Below are positions 8,543 through 18,325 of a stretch of 64,000 nucleotides of DNA, piece by piece; position 1 is the stretch's first letter, and each line of letters begins with the position of its first letter. The stretch comes from Planctomycetales bacterium (lineage in GTDB: Bacteria > Planctomycetota > Planctomycetia > Planctomycetales > Planctomycetaceae), in assembly GCA_028285345.1 (NCBI GenBank), contig JANQPT010000038.1:124001-188000 (forward strand), read 5' to 3'. Below the pieces are notes generated by a model, which ran no database searches, was not told the origin of the DNA, and worked only from the letters and a program-made list of their open reading frames with translations. The position numbers and the translations under genes were made by a program.

Positions 8543-9412
8543 GTGAGCTACCTCGTCTCTGCAAGTTTCATTGCCATCTTATTGGCTGCACCTTCTGCGC
8601 AAAGAGCCAAACTCGTACTCGTCCCGACAAAAACGCAGGAGGGCAAGATACTGTCGCAGACCGTTCCGAAGATCAAGCGCGCCTATGTCTATTCTGAAAG
8701 CAACGACAATGAGCAGTTCAGTGTCGCCATTGTCATTGAGCCGAGCGAATCCTGGGGCGGGTATGTTAATCCCAAGTTTTATGCCGACGGCCGTGAAACA
8801 AGCGGCTCATGGGGAATTGTCGCAAACGACGGCAAGATATCGAGCGTCTATTGCAGAGTAGCCAGAACCGACGCCGAAGCGATCGCCAACGCCCTAGGGG
8901 TGGTATGCGCAAAACGCAAAAAGCCGGATTTCAAAGCAAAGGTGAAGTTCGAGCCGGAGAAAAAGGTATTCAGACTGCGCGAACAGAAAAAGAAGAAGAA
9001 CACGATCGAGTCCTTATTGGAGAACAAGATCGGCATGTCACTAACCGTGACCAACATCGGCACGGATCCTTTCAACGTCACATTATGGACTCCACGCGGA
9101 GAGCCGTATGATTTCACTTTGACGGTGCATCAGTCCGGCAAAGAGCTAAAATACACCGGGACGCCATTTAGTTTTGGCGCATTTGGCGCAACAAGAACGC
9201 TCGCTCGGGGAGAGTCTGAATCGAAAAACTACGATCTGGCCGACTGGTATTCATTCGACAAACCGGGCCGCTATACCGTGCATGTCAAGTATCGCACGAC
9301 CCTAAGTCCTCCTCGAAATCAACAAGCGAGTTGGCCCGAGAACTGCCAATGGGCACACCAAGCATGGGAATATGAGTTTGAGGACAGTTTCACAATCGAT
9401 GTTGTAGAATAG
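8543..9412 (+). CDS. Hypothetical exported protein
   Basis: 289 residues. The start is GTG 8543 preceded by AGGAG in ACGAGGAG, about eight bases away. Residues 1-19 are a short signal peptide (VSASFIAILLAAPSA) with predicted cleavage after APSA. The mature protein has a Lys-rich middle (KKVFRLREQKKKKN, about 138-151) and a beta-rich C-terminal half reading like an immunoglobulin-like fold (SLTVTNIGTDPFNVTLWTPRG ... GRYTVHVKYRT). No family was recognised. The last residues, EFEDSFTIDVVE, close a beta-strand pattern. Probably periplasmic or cell-envelope located. Confidence 0.6.
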   Translation: MSYLVSASFIAILLAAPSAQRAKLVLVPTKTQEGKILSQTVPKIKRAYVYSESNDNEQFSVAIVIEPSESWGGYVNPKFYADGRETSGSWGIVANDGKISSVYCRVARTDAEAIANALGVVCAKRKKPDFKAKVKFEPEKKVFRLREQKKKKNTIESLLENKIGMSLTVTNIGTDPFNVTLWTPRGEPYDFTLTVHQSGKELKYTGTPFSFGAFGATRTLARGESESKNYDLADWYSFDKPGRYTVHVKYRTTLSPPRNQQASWPENCQWAHQAWEYEFEDSFTIDVVE

Positions 9413-9449
9413 TCTACTACACACTTAAGGCTGACGTGGCGAAGCGCAT

Positions 9450-10871
9450 TCAAGCAAACACCCCCGTCACCGGCCGCCCCTCAGCGATCGGAAACCCGCG
9501 GCCGAGTTTGTCGTAGATCGTCGTTTCCGGGTCGATCCCCAGCAGCGAGAACATCGTCGCCGACAAATCGCCCAGCGTCACCGGGTCGCGGGACGGGTAG
9601 GCGCCTTGTTTGTCGGAGGCGCCGTGGATGTGGCCGCGGCGGACGCCACCGCCGGCCAGCAACACCGTGTAGCAGAACGGCCAGTGGTCGCGGCTGATGT
9701 TGGCGTTGATCCGCGGCGTGCGACCGAATTCGCCCATCCAGACGACGAGCGTTTCGTCCAACAGTCCCCGCTGGTCCAGATCGTGGAGAAATACCGGCAA
9801 GGTCTGGTCGGTCAGCGGAAGATGCCGCGCCTTCAGGATCGGGTACATCCGCGTATTGTTGAACCCGTGCGTGTCCCAGCCGCCGCGAGTCTTGCTTTGC
9901 CCACCGATGCCGCGAGAGAAGTAGACGTTGACGAACTTCACGCCCGCCTCAACCAGCCGCCGCGCCAACAAGCAGCCTTGGCCGTACGTGGTGCGGCCGT
10001 AGCTGTCGCGGAGCGTCTGCGATTCCTGCGAGAGATCAAACGCTTCCCGGACGCGCGGGTTGTCGAGCATGGCCAGCGCCCGCTGATAATAATCGTTCAG
10101 CCCCTGCGCCCGCGCTGAGTACTCCAGCATTTTGGTTTTGGAGTTGATCAACTGCTGGATGCTGCGGCGGTCCGCCAAACGCTCCGGTGACAGATTGGCG
10201 GGCAGGCTCAGTTCGGGCAATTGGAAATTCGGATCATTGGGGTCTTCGGTGATCAGCAGCGGATCGTGCGACTTGCCCAAAAAGCTGGCGTGCTGTCCCG
10301 GCGTGATCGCGCCGTCGCGAATCGTGTAGGGATAGCTGACGAACGTCGGCATGTTTCCCTCGGCGCGGGCGAATTTGTCGACGACGGAGCCGTAGGCGGG
10401 AAACAGGTCGAACGAATCCCGCAAGCGGATATCATCCAGCGGCGGTTCATGCCCCGTCAGCGCATGATAGGCGGCCGGATTGTGGTTTTTCATGCGGTGA
10501 TGAACCGAGCGGAGCAACGTGACCTTGTCCATCACTTTGGCGGTCTCGGGCAAGTGCTCGCAGATTCGCAGACCGGGCAGCGAGGTGGCGATCTGCCCGA
10601 ACCGGCTGCGGACGCCGTCCGGGGCATCCGGTTTCATGTCGAACGTGTCGACGTGGCTCGGTCCGCCGAATTGATACAGAAAAATGACCGACTTTGCCCG
10701 GGCCGGGCGGGACGTTGAACTGTCAGCGCCCGCCAGCAGCTTCGGCACAGTCAGCCCCAACATCCCCATCCCGCCGATGCGGAGCAGTTGCCGGCGGTCG
10801 ACTAGTGTGGATTGAGTTCGATTGGAAACGGCCGGCATGTTGTTGGAGAAGTCGTGCGAGGTGATGTTCAT
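9450..10871 (-). CDS. DUF1501 family protein (Tat-type signal)
   Basis: 473 residues, the usual length of DUF1501 proteins (PF07394), which are abundant in planctomycetes and structurally related to sulfatase/alkaline-phosphatase-like hydrolases. The N-terminal region has a Tat-like signal, DRRQLLRIGGMGMLGLTVP, at about 25-43. Family blocks include FLYQFGGPSHVDTFDMKP, RSVHHRMKNHNPAAYHALTG, GGWDTHGFN and VVWMGEFGRTPRIN. Function is unestablished. It lies downstream of the DUF1549/DUF1553 gene (11098-13317) on the same strand, the standard planctomycete pairing, but a 226-base hairpin-rich spacer separates them. The longer frame to 10970 is unlikely; ATG 10838 is another candidate start. Confidence 0.9.
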   Translation of the reverse strand: MNITSHDFSNNMPAVSNRTQSTLVDRRQLLRIGGMGMLGLTVPKLLAGADSSTSRPARAKSVIFLYQFGGPSHVDTFDMKPDAPDGVRSRFGQIATSLPGLRICEHLPETAKVMDKVTLLRSVHHRMKNHNPAAYHALTGHEPPLDDIRLRDSFDLFPAYGSVVDKFARAEGNMPTFVSYPYTIRDGAITPGQHASFLGKSHDPLLITEDPNDPNFQLPELSLPANLSPERLADRRSIQQLINSKTKMLEYSARAQGLNDYYQRALAMLDNPRVREAFDLSQESQTLRDSYGRTTYGQGCLLARRLVEAGVKFVNVYFSRGIGGQSKTRGGWDTHGFNNTRMYPILKARHLPLTDQTLPVFLHDLDQRGLLDETLVVWMGEFGRTPRINANISRDHWPFCYTVLLAGGGVRRGHIHGASDKQGAYPSRDPVTLGDLSATMFSLLGIDPETTIYDKLGRGFPIAEGRPVTGVFA

Positions 10872-10910
10872 AGTTGGTATTGAGCGGTCTTGTCTTCGAC
10901 AAAATTGTCC

Positions 10911-11032
10911 GCCCCGAAGGGGCCCAAACAAGCGTTGTGCCGCCCTTTCAGGGCTTCGATTTTTCGGCATTCATGACCCAGGGCGGCGCTGCGCTCTGCC
11001 CTGGGCTGACATGTTTTGCTCCTTCGGAGCAA
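10911..11032. repeat. Cluster of four small hairpins (intergenic repeat element)
   Basis: Between the DUF1549 and DUF1501 genes four perfect stem-loops follow one another: GCCCC-GAA-GGGGC (10911-10923), GCCC-TTTCA-GGGC (10942-10954), CCCAGGGC with GCCCTGGG (10977-11005) and TTGCTCC-TTC-GGAGCAA (11016-11032). This modular arrangement is typical of REP-like intergenic elements in planctomycete and related genomes. It would be transcribed between the two genes and could modulate mRNA stability or cause partial termination. Confidence 0.7.
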
Positions 11033-11097
11033 CATCAGTCTCATCGGAAAACTCGAATTCATCGATTTTGGATCTGTTTAACGTCGATGAGTATCGA

Positions 11098-13317
11098 TCA
11101 ACGGCGGAAGAGAAACTCGTCGCTATTGAGAATACTCCAGGTCAGGTCCTCCAAAGTCCGCCGCTGATTGGTGGTTGATTGCAACAGCTTCTGCATCACG
11201 CCGGACTCCTCGGGGCTGGGGGGGCGCGAAAGCGCGGACCAAAACAGGTCGTCAACAATCTCCGCCGGGGCCTGTGCCGAAGTTTCCCATCCGGTAATGC
11301 GGTTTTGCTCTTGCGTCAGTAGTTCATTAATCATCGGCCCGCTGACCATCTGGAACGTCTGGCCCATCGTGCTGTCTTCGGTCCGTTCGCATGTACAAGA
11401 GGTGAGCCGCTGCGGCTTGCCAAACAGCTTCAAAAACTGATCGCCCAGGCTGGGCCGTTTGTCCCGTCTCCGCACCGCGCGCACGCCGGGCAACTCTCCC
11501 GCGCGCATTCCGGCCGGATAACCGTTGAACCGCACGCGGCCGCCGGTGACCGCCGACATCGCATCGAGCATCTGTTCAGCGGTGAGCCGGCGAATCAAGG
11601 CCCGCGAGAAATTCGCTTCGTCGTCGGCATTGGTCGCATTCGGAACCGACGAAAGTTGATAAATCTGCGAGGCTGTGATCGCGCGGATGGTCTGCTTCAG
11701 GTCGAATCCGCTCTCCACGAATTGGTCCGAAAGTGCGTTTAGCAAAGCGGGATTGGAGGGGGGATTCGTCGCTCGAAAATCGTCGATCGGATGCACGATC
11801 CCGCGGCCGAGCAGGTGATACCAAATGAAATTCACCTGCGCGCGGGCGAACTGACGGTTCTTGCGGCTCGTGATCCACTCCGCCAATTGATCTAAACGTT
11901 CGCGACGGTCGGATCTGTCGATATCGTCGTCACCCAAAAACCGCGGCGGCGTGGGCGAACCGGTCTTGGCATTGGTCACCTCGCCCTTGGAGGCCCAATA
12001 GACAATCTGTTCGCCGTTGAACTCATGTTTGTCGTTACGGTCGCGGCGTTTATTCTCGACGATCTTGTACCGCACGCGAGAGAAGAAATTCGCCCAGCCG
12101 TAGTAGTCGTCTTGCGTCCAGCGGTCGAAGGGATGGCTGTGGCATTTGGCGCACTGCAGGCGGACGCCGAGAAAGACCTGTGCGGCGGCCTCCGCGCGCG
12201 TCAGCGGGTCGCGCATCGAGCGGTAGAAATTCGCGGGCGGGTGTTCATAAGTGCTGCCTCGCGCGGCGACTAGTTCGCGGACGAACTGATCGACCGGTTT
12301 TTCGCGGGCGATGCTGCCGCGGATCCAGGCGTAGAAGTTTTGCACCCCTTTGCGGTCCAGCGTTTTCTCCTCGTTGCGGAGAACGTCGGACCATTTCTGC
12401 GCCCAATAGTCGGCAAATTCGGGCCGCTCCAACAATTGATCAACCAAGCGGCCACGTTTATCCGGCTGATCGTCGGAGACAAACTGCCGGGCTTCCTTCG
12501 CGGTCGGCGGGATGCCGAGCAGATCAAAATAGACCCGCCGCACGAACGTAGTATCGTCGCAGACGGGCGAGGGATTGATCCGCAGCGACCGCAGTTTTTC
12601 AAAGACGTGCCGGTCTATCAGATTGCTTGGCGCCGGGCCGGTCCATTCGAAGTCGGGTCGATCGGGAATGAAAGCCAACTCGACCGGCACTTGACGATTC
12701 AAGTAGCGGACCATCACCACGGTTTCTCCCAGCGCCTGCCGGGAGACGCGTCCGTTGTGATCGACCTCGACAATCGGATTGGCCGGTTCGTAAACGGCCA
12801 TCTGGGTCACGTCCCGACGGCTGCCGTCGGAAAACAGCGCCTCGGCGCGCAATTGGACCTCATCCTCCGGGTCGGTGAGGACGGCGCGCTGGGGAGTCGC
12901 GGTGAGTTCGACCAGTTGCGGAGCATCTCCGCGATCCGCCGTTCCGCCGGATATCCAATCATGCAGAATGCGATATTCCGGCGAATCGGCATCGAAGCGG
13001 CGCCCCCCTTCGTGGGCGATTTGCATGGTCGCTTTGAGCAAAATCAGACTCTGCTCCGGCTCAACGCGGTTAATCCGCCGCGCGGATGTTGATCGCGTGA
13101 GGATTTCATAATCGGAACGAGGATCATCTCCGCGCAATGACAGCCGAAAGCCCCCTTTGCCATGCTTGTTACCGTGGCAGACACCCTGATTGCAGCCCGC
13201 TTTGGAGAGCACCGCCATCACGTCGTTGCGAAACGTCACCTCGTCGGCACGCAGACCGTCTCCACAAAACTGGCAAATCGCCAGTCCAAGCAACAAGGTC
13301 AGTTGACGACCGCTCAC
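11098..13317 (-). CDS. PSCyt1/DUF1549/DUF1553 (planctomycete cytochrome-type) protein with Ig-like domain
   Basis: 739 residues. A signal peptide at 1-24 is followed by a PSCyt1-like head whose CNQGVCHG (C43, C48, H49) resembles a haem-c site but with four residues between the cysteines. A beta-rich region at about 135-220 looks like a bacterial Ig-like domain (SDGSRRDVTQ..., YEPANPIVEVDHNGRVS). DUF1549 spans about 230-430 and includes a regular CAKCH (C390, C393, H394). DUF1553 fills the rest (FARAQVNFIWYHLLGRGIVHP ... SILNSDEFLFRR). Exported; electron-transfer or polymer-processing roles are only inferred. I start it at GTG 13317 because TGAGGA lies 11 bases upstream and the signal peptide begins there; the frame is open to 13449. 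Confidence 0.88.
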   Translation of the reverse strand: MSGRQLTLLLGLAICQFCGDGLRADEVTFRNDVMAVLSKAGCNQGVCHGNKHGKGGFRLSLRGDDPRSDYEILTRSTSARRINRVEPEQSLILLKATMQIAHEGGRRFDADSPEYRILHDWISGGTADRGDAPQLVELTATPQRAVLTDPEDEVQLRAEALFSDGSRRDVTQMAVYEPANPIVEVDHNGRVSRQALGETVVMVRYLNRQVPVELAFIPDRPDFEWTGPAPSNLIDRHVFEKLRSLRINPSPVCDDTTFVRRVYFDLLGIPPTAKEARQFVSDDQPDKRGRLVDQLLERPEFADYWAQKWSDVLRNEEKTLDRKGVQNFYAWIRGSIAREKPVDQFVRELVAARGSTYEHPPANFYRSMRDPLTRAEAAAQVFLGVRLQCAKCHSHPFDRWTQDDYYGWANFFSRVRYKIVENKRRDRNDKHEFNGEQIVYWASKGEVTNAKTGSPTPPRFLGDDDIDRSDRRERLDQLAEWITSRKNRQFARAQVNFIWYHLLGRGIVHPIDDFRATNPPSNPALLNALSDQFVESGFDLKQTIRAITASQIYQLSSVPNATNADDEANFSRALIRRLTAEQMLDAMSAVTGGRVRFNGYPAGMRAGELPGVRAVRRRDKRPSLGDQFLKLFGKPQRLTSCTCERTEDSTMGQTFQMVSGPMINELLTQEQNRITGWETSAQAPAEIVDDLFWSALSRPPSPEESGVMQKLLQSTTNQRRTLEDLTWSILNSDEFLFRR

Positions 13318-13685
13318 AATATTTTGATTCCTCAGGCGAAGGTTGAATGTAGTCCGGAGGTTTGAATCGTTAGGCTCTACGGAGGAGTGAGGGGAGAGGA
13401 GTGAGAAGTGAGAGTTTTTCGTCTCACGACTCAGTTTCCATCCCGCCACCCCTAAAACCTACCGCCTCAAGCCTGCAGCCTCGAAAGAAACCGGTCGCTA
13501 GCGCGACGCGGCTGATTTGGACGGCTGCGGATAACGGTTTCCCACTCGAATCTAGTATAATCATTCATTGATATGAGCGTCCACAGGGTGTGAGGCCACG
13601 AGTTTCCGGTGATTGGAGCGGCGATTCGATCTTGTTACACTGCTCATGCACGCGCTGTTGCGACACCCTTTGAGCGAACCGGCTG
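13318..13685. other. Intergenic between divergent genes; purine-rich tract
   Basis: 368 bases. It contains a GA-rich tract (13381-13414) overlapping a small stem-loop, GTGAGA (13408-13413) with TCTCAC (13422-13427). I see no gene. Promoters for the DUF1549 gene and the DUF58 gene should lie here. Confidence 0.5.
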
Positions 13686-14582
13686 ATGTCTTCGACTGAA
13701 AAATATCTGAAACCTGAAGTGATCCGGACGGTGTCGCGGCTCGATCTCCGCGCTCGGTTTATCGTCGAAGGGTTTTTCAGCGGACTGCATGCCAGCCCCT
13801 ATCACGGTTTTAGCGTCGAGTTCAGCGAACACCGACGTTACACCCAGGGCGATGATCTGAAGGATATCGACTGGCTGGTTTACGCAAAAACCGACCGCTA
13901 CTACGTCAAGAAATACCAAGCGGAGACGAATCTCACCGGGTACTTGGTGATGGATCTCTCCGAGAGTATGGCGTACACGTTTCGGCAGGAATTGACAAAA
14001 TTTGATTACTCGATTTGTCTCGCGGCGGCGCTGGCCTACTTAATGATCCACCAACAGGATCCGGTGGGGCTGATAACGTTCGACGAGAAGATCCGGCACT
14101 CGCTGCCGGCGAAGAGCAAGCGGACTCAATTGGGCAATATCTTGGCACTGCTGTCGAAGCTACGCCCGACGGGAATGACGGAGATCTCGCAAAACCTTCG
14201 CCGGATTGCGGCGATGATTCAGCACCGCAGTTTGGTGATGGTTTTTTCTGATCTGTTGGCCGAACCGGGTGAAGTCGTCGATTCGCTGCACATGTTGCGC
14301 TATGCGGGACACGACGTGATTCTGTTTCACGTGATGGACGAAGCAGAAGTCAATTTCCCGTTCGACGGCATGGTCGATTTCCGGGATCCGGAAACGGGCG
14401 ACACGATGCTGGTCGACGCCGCCGGGATTCGGGGCGACTATTTGGAGAGCTTAAACGAACTGCGCGACAACTACCGGCGCGAATGTTTGTCCGCCGGAGT
14501 CGATTATGTCGCCCTGGACACGAGTATTCCTTTCGATCGGGCATTGGTGGAATACTTGTCCCAGCGAAAGGCCCGCTTTTAG
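13686..14582 (+). CDS. DUF58 domain protein (vWA-like)
   Basis: 298 residues. The DUF58 core is clear: HRRYTQGDDLKDIDWLVYAKTDRYYVKKY (49-77), followed by a vWA-like MIDAS strand VMDLSESM (88-95). Similar proteins are usually encoded beside a MoxR-type AAA ATPase and are thought to act in chaperone-like assembly of envelope or metalloprotein complexes. No MoxR gene is present in this window, so the partner must be elsewhere. The start ATG 13686 is 3 bases past an in-frame TGA region and homology begins early (KYLKPEVIRTVSRLDLRARF). A hairpin repeat (14597-14670) separates it from the PH-domain gene downstream. Confidence 0.9.
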   Translation: MSSTEKYLKPEVIRTVSRLDLRARFIVEGFFSGLHASPYHGFSVEFSEHRRYTQGDDLKDIDWLVYAKTDRYYVKKYQAETNLTGYLVMDLSESMAYTFRQELTKFDYSICLAAALAYLMIHQQDPVGLITFDEKIRHSLPAKSKRTQLGNILALLSKLRPTGMTEISQNLRRIAAMIQHRSLVMVFSDLLAEPGEVVDSLHMLRYAGHDVILFHVMDEAEVNFPFDGMVDFRDPETGDTMLVDAAGIRGDYLESLNELRDNYRRECLSAGVDYVALDTSIPFDRALVEYLSQRKARF

Positions 14583-14596
14583 GCAACCGCAATCAC

Positions 14597-14670
14597 GTAG
14601 CGCAGGCTCCCGCCTGCCACAAGATTATGAGACGAGAAACATTGAGGCGGCAGGCGGGAGCCTGCCCTAC
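14597..14670. repeat. Long inverted repeat (22-bp arms, one mismatch)
   Basis: The arms are 14597-14618 and 14649-14670, centred on CAGGCTCCCGCCTGCC and its complement, with a 30-base spacer. It lies between the DUF58 and PH-domain genes and ends 24 bases before the latter's start, so an mRNA of both genes would carry a very stable stem just upstream of the downstream ribosome-binding site. Confidence 0.8.
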
Positions 14671-14693
14671 GGGGTTTGGAGGGGATTTGGGGG

Positions 14694-15101
14694 ATGACAG
14701 AAGTCGAACATGAAGCACGAGTGCTCTACGAAGCACACCCGGCGATGTTTCGCAACCACCCGTTCTATTTCGTGCTTTGCATCGCATTGTGCGTGGTGGT
14801 GGTGGGTGTGATTCTGCTGCTCATCTGGTACTTCCAAGTCTTAGGCACAAAGTTGGTCATCACCGAAGACTGCACCACATTGCGGCGGGGGGTGTTTTCC
14901 AAATATACGAACGAGGTCATGCACGACAGCGTCCGAAACGTGCAGGTGGGGCAGACATTCTTTCAGCGGATCTTGGGTGTCGGAAACATCGGCATCTCCA
15001 GCGCCGGGCAGTCGGGCGTTGAGATTTTCGTGCGGGGCATTCCGGATCCGGAACGTGTCCGCGACCTGATTCATGCCGGCGCCCGCGACGACGATGATTA
15101 A
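14694..15101 (+). CDS. Membrane protein with bacterial PH domain (bPH2/YdbS-like)
   Basis: 135 residues. A hydrophobic segment at about 23-50 (HPFYFVLCIALCVVVVGVILLLIWYF) is followed by a bPH2 domain at 52-127: TKLVITEDCTTLRRGVFSKYTNEVMHDSVRNVQVGQTFFQRILGVGNIGISSAG. This is the YdbS/DUF304-type pattern (LTIT..l..r.G.....~i~~~~I~~v~v.q...qRllG.G.i.i.s). The role is unknown; related proteins sit in the membrane and are linked to envelope stress. ATG 14694 has a strong purine-rich ribosome-binding site (GGAGGGG) and is preferred over 14676. The last residues are an acidic tail, DDDD. Confidence 0.85.
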   Translation: MTEVEHEARVLYEAHPAMFRNHPFYFVLCIALCVVVVGVILLLIWYFQVLGTKLVITEDCTTLRRGVFSKYTNEVMHDSVRNVQVGQTFFQRILGVGNIGISSAGQSGVEIFVRGIPDPERVRDLIHAGARDDDD

Positions 15102-15111
15102 CTGAGCTGAT

Positions 15112-15618
15112 TCAGGCTGCCCGGAGATTTCTAGGACGCACCCCAAGAAAGCCGACCGCGACGAGAATTGCAGCGGCCAGCAAGAGGCCGCTGGTGTACG
15201 ACCGGTTCCCGTTGAGAAACTCCAAGGCCGGAGTATACCAGGGGAGCGCGCTGCCGGCCGGCGGCTTCAACGGAGGGGCGGCGATTGCGTTCAGCGTCAG
15301 GCCGTTGCCCACTCGGATTCGCTGCTCGCCGGGATCGACTTTGTCGAACTCGATCCGCGCCAATTCCGCTTTGATCGTAGGATCGCCGTCCAAGGCGGTC
15401 TCGACCAGTTTCAAATGCTCGCAATGCTGCTGCAGCGTGATCAACTCCGCCCGGTTGTCATGATGCGTACTGCGCAGTTGAGCATAGCTGAGGAGCTTCG
15501 GGCTCAAGTACGCCGCCGCATACAGCGCTGCGGCAACAAACAAGCAAAGCCAGACAGCCACAGACTGAATCCAGCTTTGCTCATATTTGATCGGCGGCGA
15601 TTGTGGCGACTCCGGCAT
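15112..15618 (-). CDS. FtsB/DivIC-like septum formation initiator family protein
   Basis: 168 residues. A membrane segment at 19-38 leads into a coiled-coil stretch (45-78, LRSTHHDNRAELITLQQHCEHLKLVETAL). Then comes the DivIC/FtsB-type block DPTIKAELARIEFDKVDPGEQRIRV (79-103), parallel to DPxxIExLAREELGYVxPGExVYR. A second membrane segment at 143-160 is not found in classical single-pass FtsB. The gene follows enolase by 15 bases on the same strand; an eno-ftsB/divIC order also occurs in Actinobacteria, which supports the assignment. In other bacteria these proteins link FtsL and FtsQ in the divisome. The role in an FtsZ-less planctomycete is open. Confidence 0.75.
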   Translation of the reverse strand: MPESPQSPPIKYEQSWIQSVAVWLCLFVAAALYAAAYLSPKLLSYAQLRSTHHDNRAELITLQQHCEHLKLVETALDGDPTIKAELARIEFDKVDPGEQRIRVGNGLTLNAIAAPPLKPPAGSALPWYTPALEFLNGNRSYTSGLLLAAAILVAVGFLGVRPRNLRAA

Positions 15619-15633
15619 GAGAGATTGTGATCA

Positions 15634-17347
<1,714 letters not shown>

Positions 17348-18319
17348 ATGACTGAGTCAGTTGTCGAATCCGCCCAACGGGCGGAGTTGGAACCGATGGA
17401 TCCCCAAGTGACCTCGATCCAGCCGGGCGGCGGTGTCTGCATGCGCGTCGAGCTGGCTTGGGGCGCGGTCCGTCGCTGGTATTTGAAGACCTTCCGCCGG
17501 GGCTACGCCCGCCGCATGGCGGAAATGCGGCGGGGAACCGAAAACCGTTGCCCGCACGATGTGCTGGATCCTCGCGACGTCAAGTTTTACCAGAATCAAG
17601 GCGGATATTATTGGAACGTCGAAGACGATCCATTCACTTGGCGGGACCGATTGCCGTTCGCCCGTGAGGGACTGGCTGAGTTGGTGATTCTGTCAGTTCT
17701 CTGTTTTGGTTCGACTGCTGTCTTGGCGTATTGGTATTGGCCGGCGGCGGTCGTCCCCGCCGTGCTGGGTCTGTTCTTCGTTTCGTTCTTCCGTAATCCC
17801 CGGCGTTCGATTCCGTCCGGAGAGGGCGTTGTCGTCTCCCCGGCAGACGGCAAGATCACCACCATCGAAGAGATCGAGCACGACGAATTCATCGGCGGGC
17901 CGGCCGTGCTGATCGGTGTTTTTCTGTCGATCTTCAACGTGCACGTCAACCGCACGCCGGTCGCCGCGCGCGTTATCGGGATCGCTTACCGCCCAGGAAA
18001 ATTTCTCAACGCCCTGCGTCCCGAATCAGCCCGCGAAAACGAGCAATTGGCGATTCGGATCGAAGAGAATCGCGCACCGTTTCGCCGGATGGTGGTCCGT
18101 CAAATTACCGGCGCTATCGCGCGACGCATCGTTTGCCGGGCGAAACCGGGGGACGAGTTCCAAGCGGGCGACCTGTTCGGCATGATTAAACTCGGCTCGC
18201 GGACCGAACTGGTTTTGCCCCGCGAGGAGGGCCTGGAGATTACGGTGAAGTTGGGTCAAAACGTCAAAGCGGGGTCGACGATATTTGCCCGCTATCAACC
18301 CGGTGAGTCGGAGGAATAG
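17348..18319 (+). CDS. psd: Phosphatidylserine decarboxylase proenzyme with long N-terminal extension
   Basis: 323 residues. The catalytic core covers about 145-320. It has FFRNPRRSIP, VVSPADGKI, VFLSIFNVHVNRTP, and the self-cleavage site LGSR with cleavage between G283 and S284, which makes the pyruvoyl group. The core matches the short Psd type, whose length is usually near 200-230 residues, so roughly 100 residues precede the usual start. That extension is hydrophilic and Arg-rich (VRRWYLKTFRRGYARRMAEMRRG) and leads to two membrane segments at 110-128 and 131-148. It converts phosphatidylserine to phosphatidylethanolamine at the inner membrane. pssA follows after 6 bases, so substrate and product enzymes are co-transcribed. 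Confidence 0.95.
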   Translation: MTESVVESAQRAELEPMDPQVTSIQPGGGVCMRVELAWGAVRRWYLKTFRRGYARRMAEMRRGTENRCPHDVLDPRDVKFYQNQGGYYWNVEDDPFTWRDRLPFAREGLAELVILSVLCFGSTAVLAYWYWPAAVVPAVLGLFFVSFFRNPRRSIPSGEGVVVSPADGKITTIEEIEHDEFIGGPAVLIGVFLSIFNVHVNRTPVAARVIGIAYRPGKFLNALRPESARENEQLAIRIEENRAPFRRMVVRQITGAIARRIVCRAKPGDEFQAGDLFGMIKLGSRTELVLPREEGLEITVKLGQNVKAGSTIFARYQPGESEE

Positions 18320-18325
18320 TCCGTT

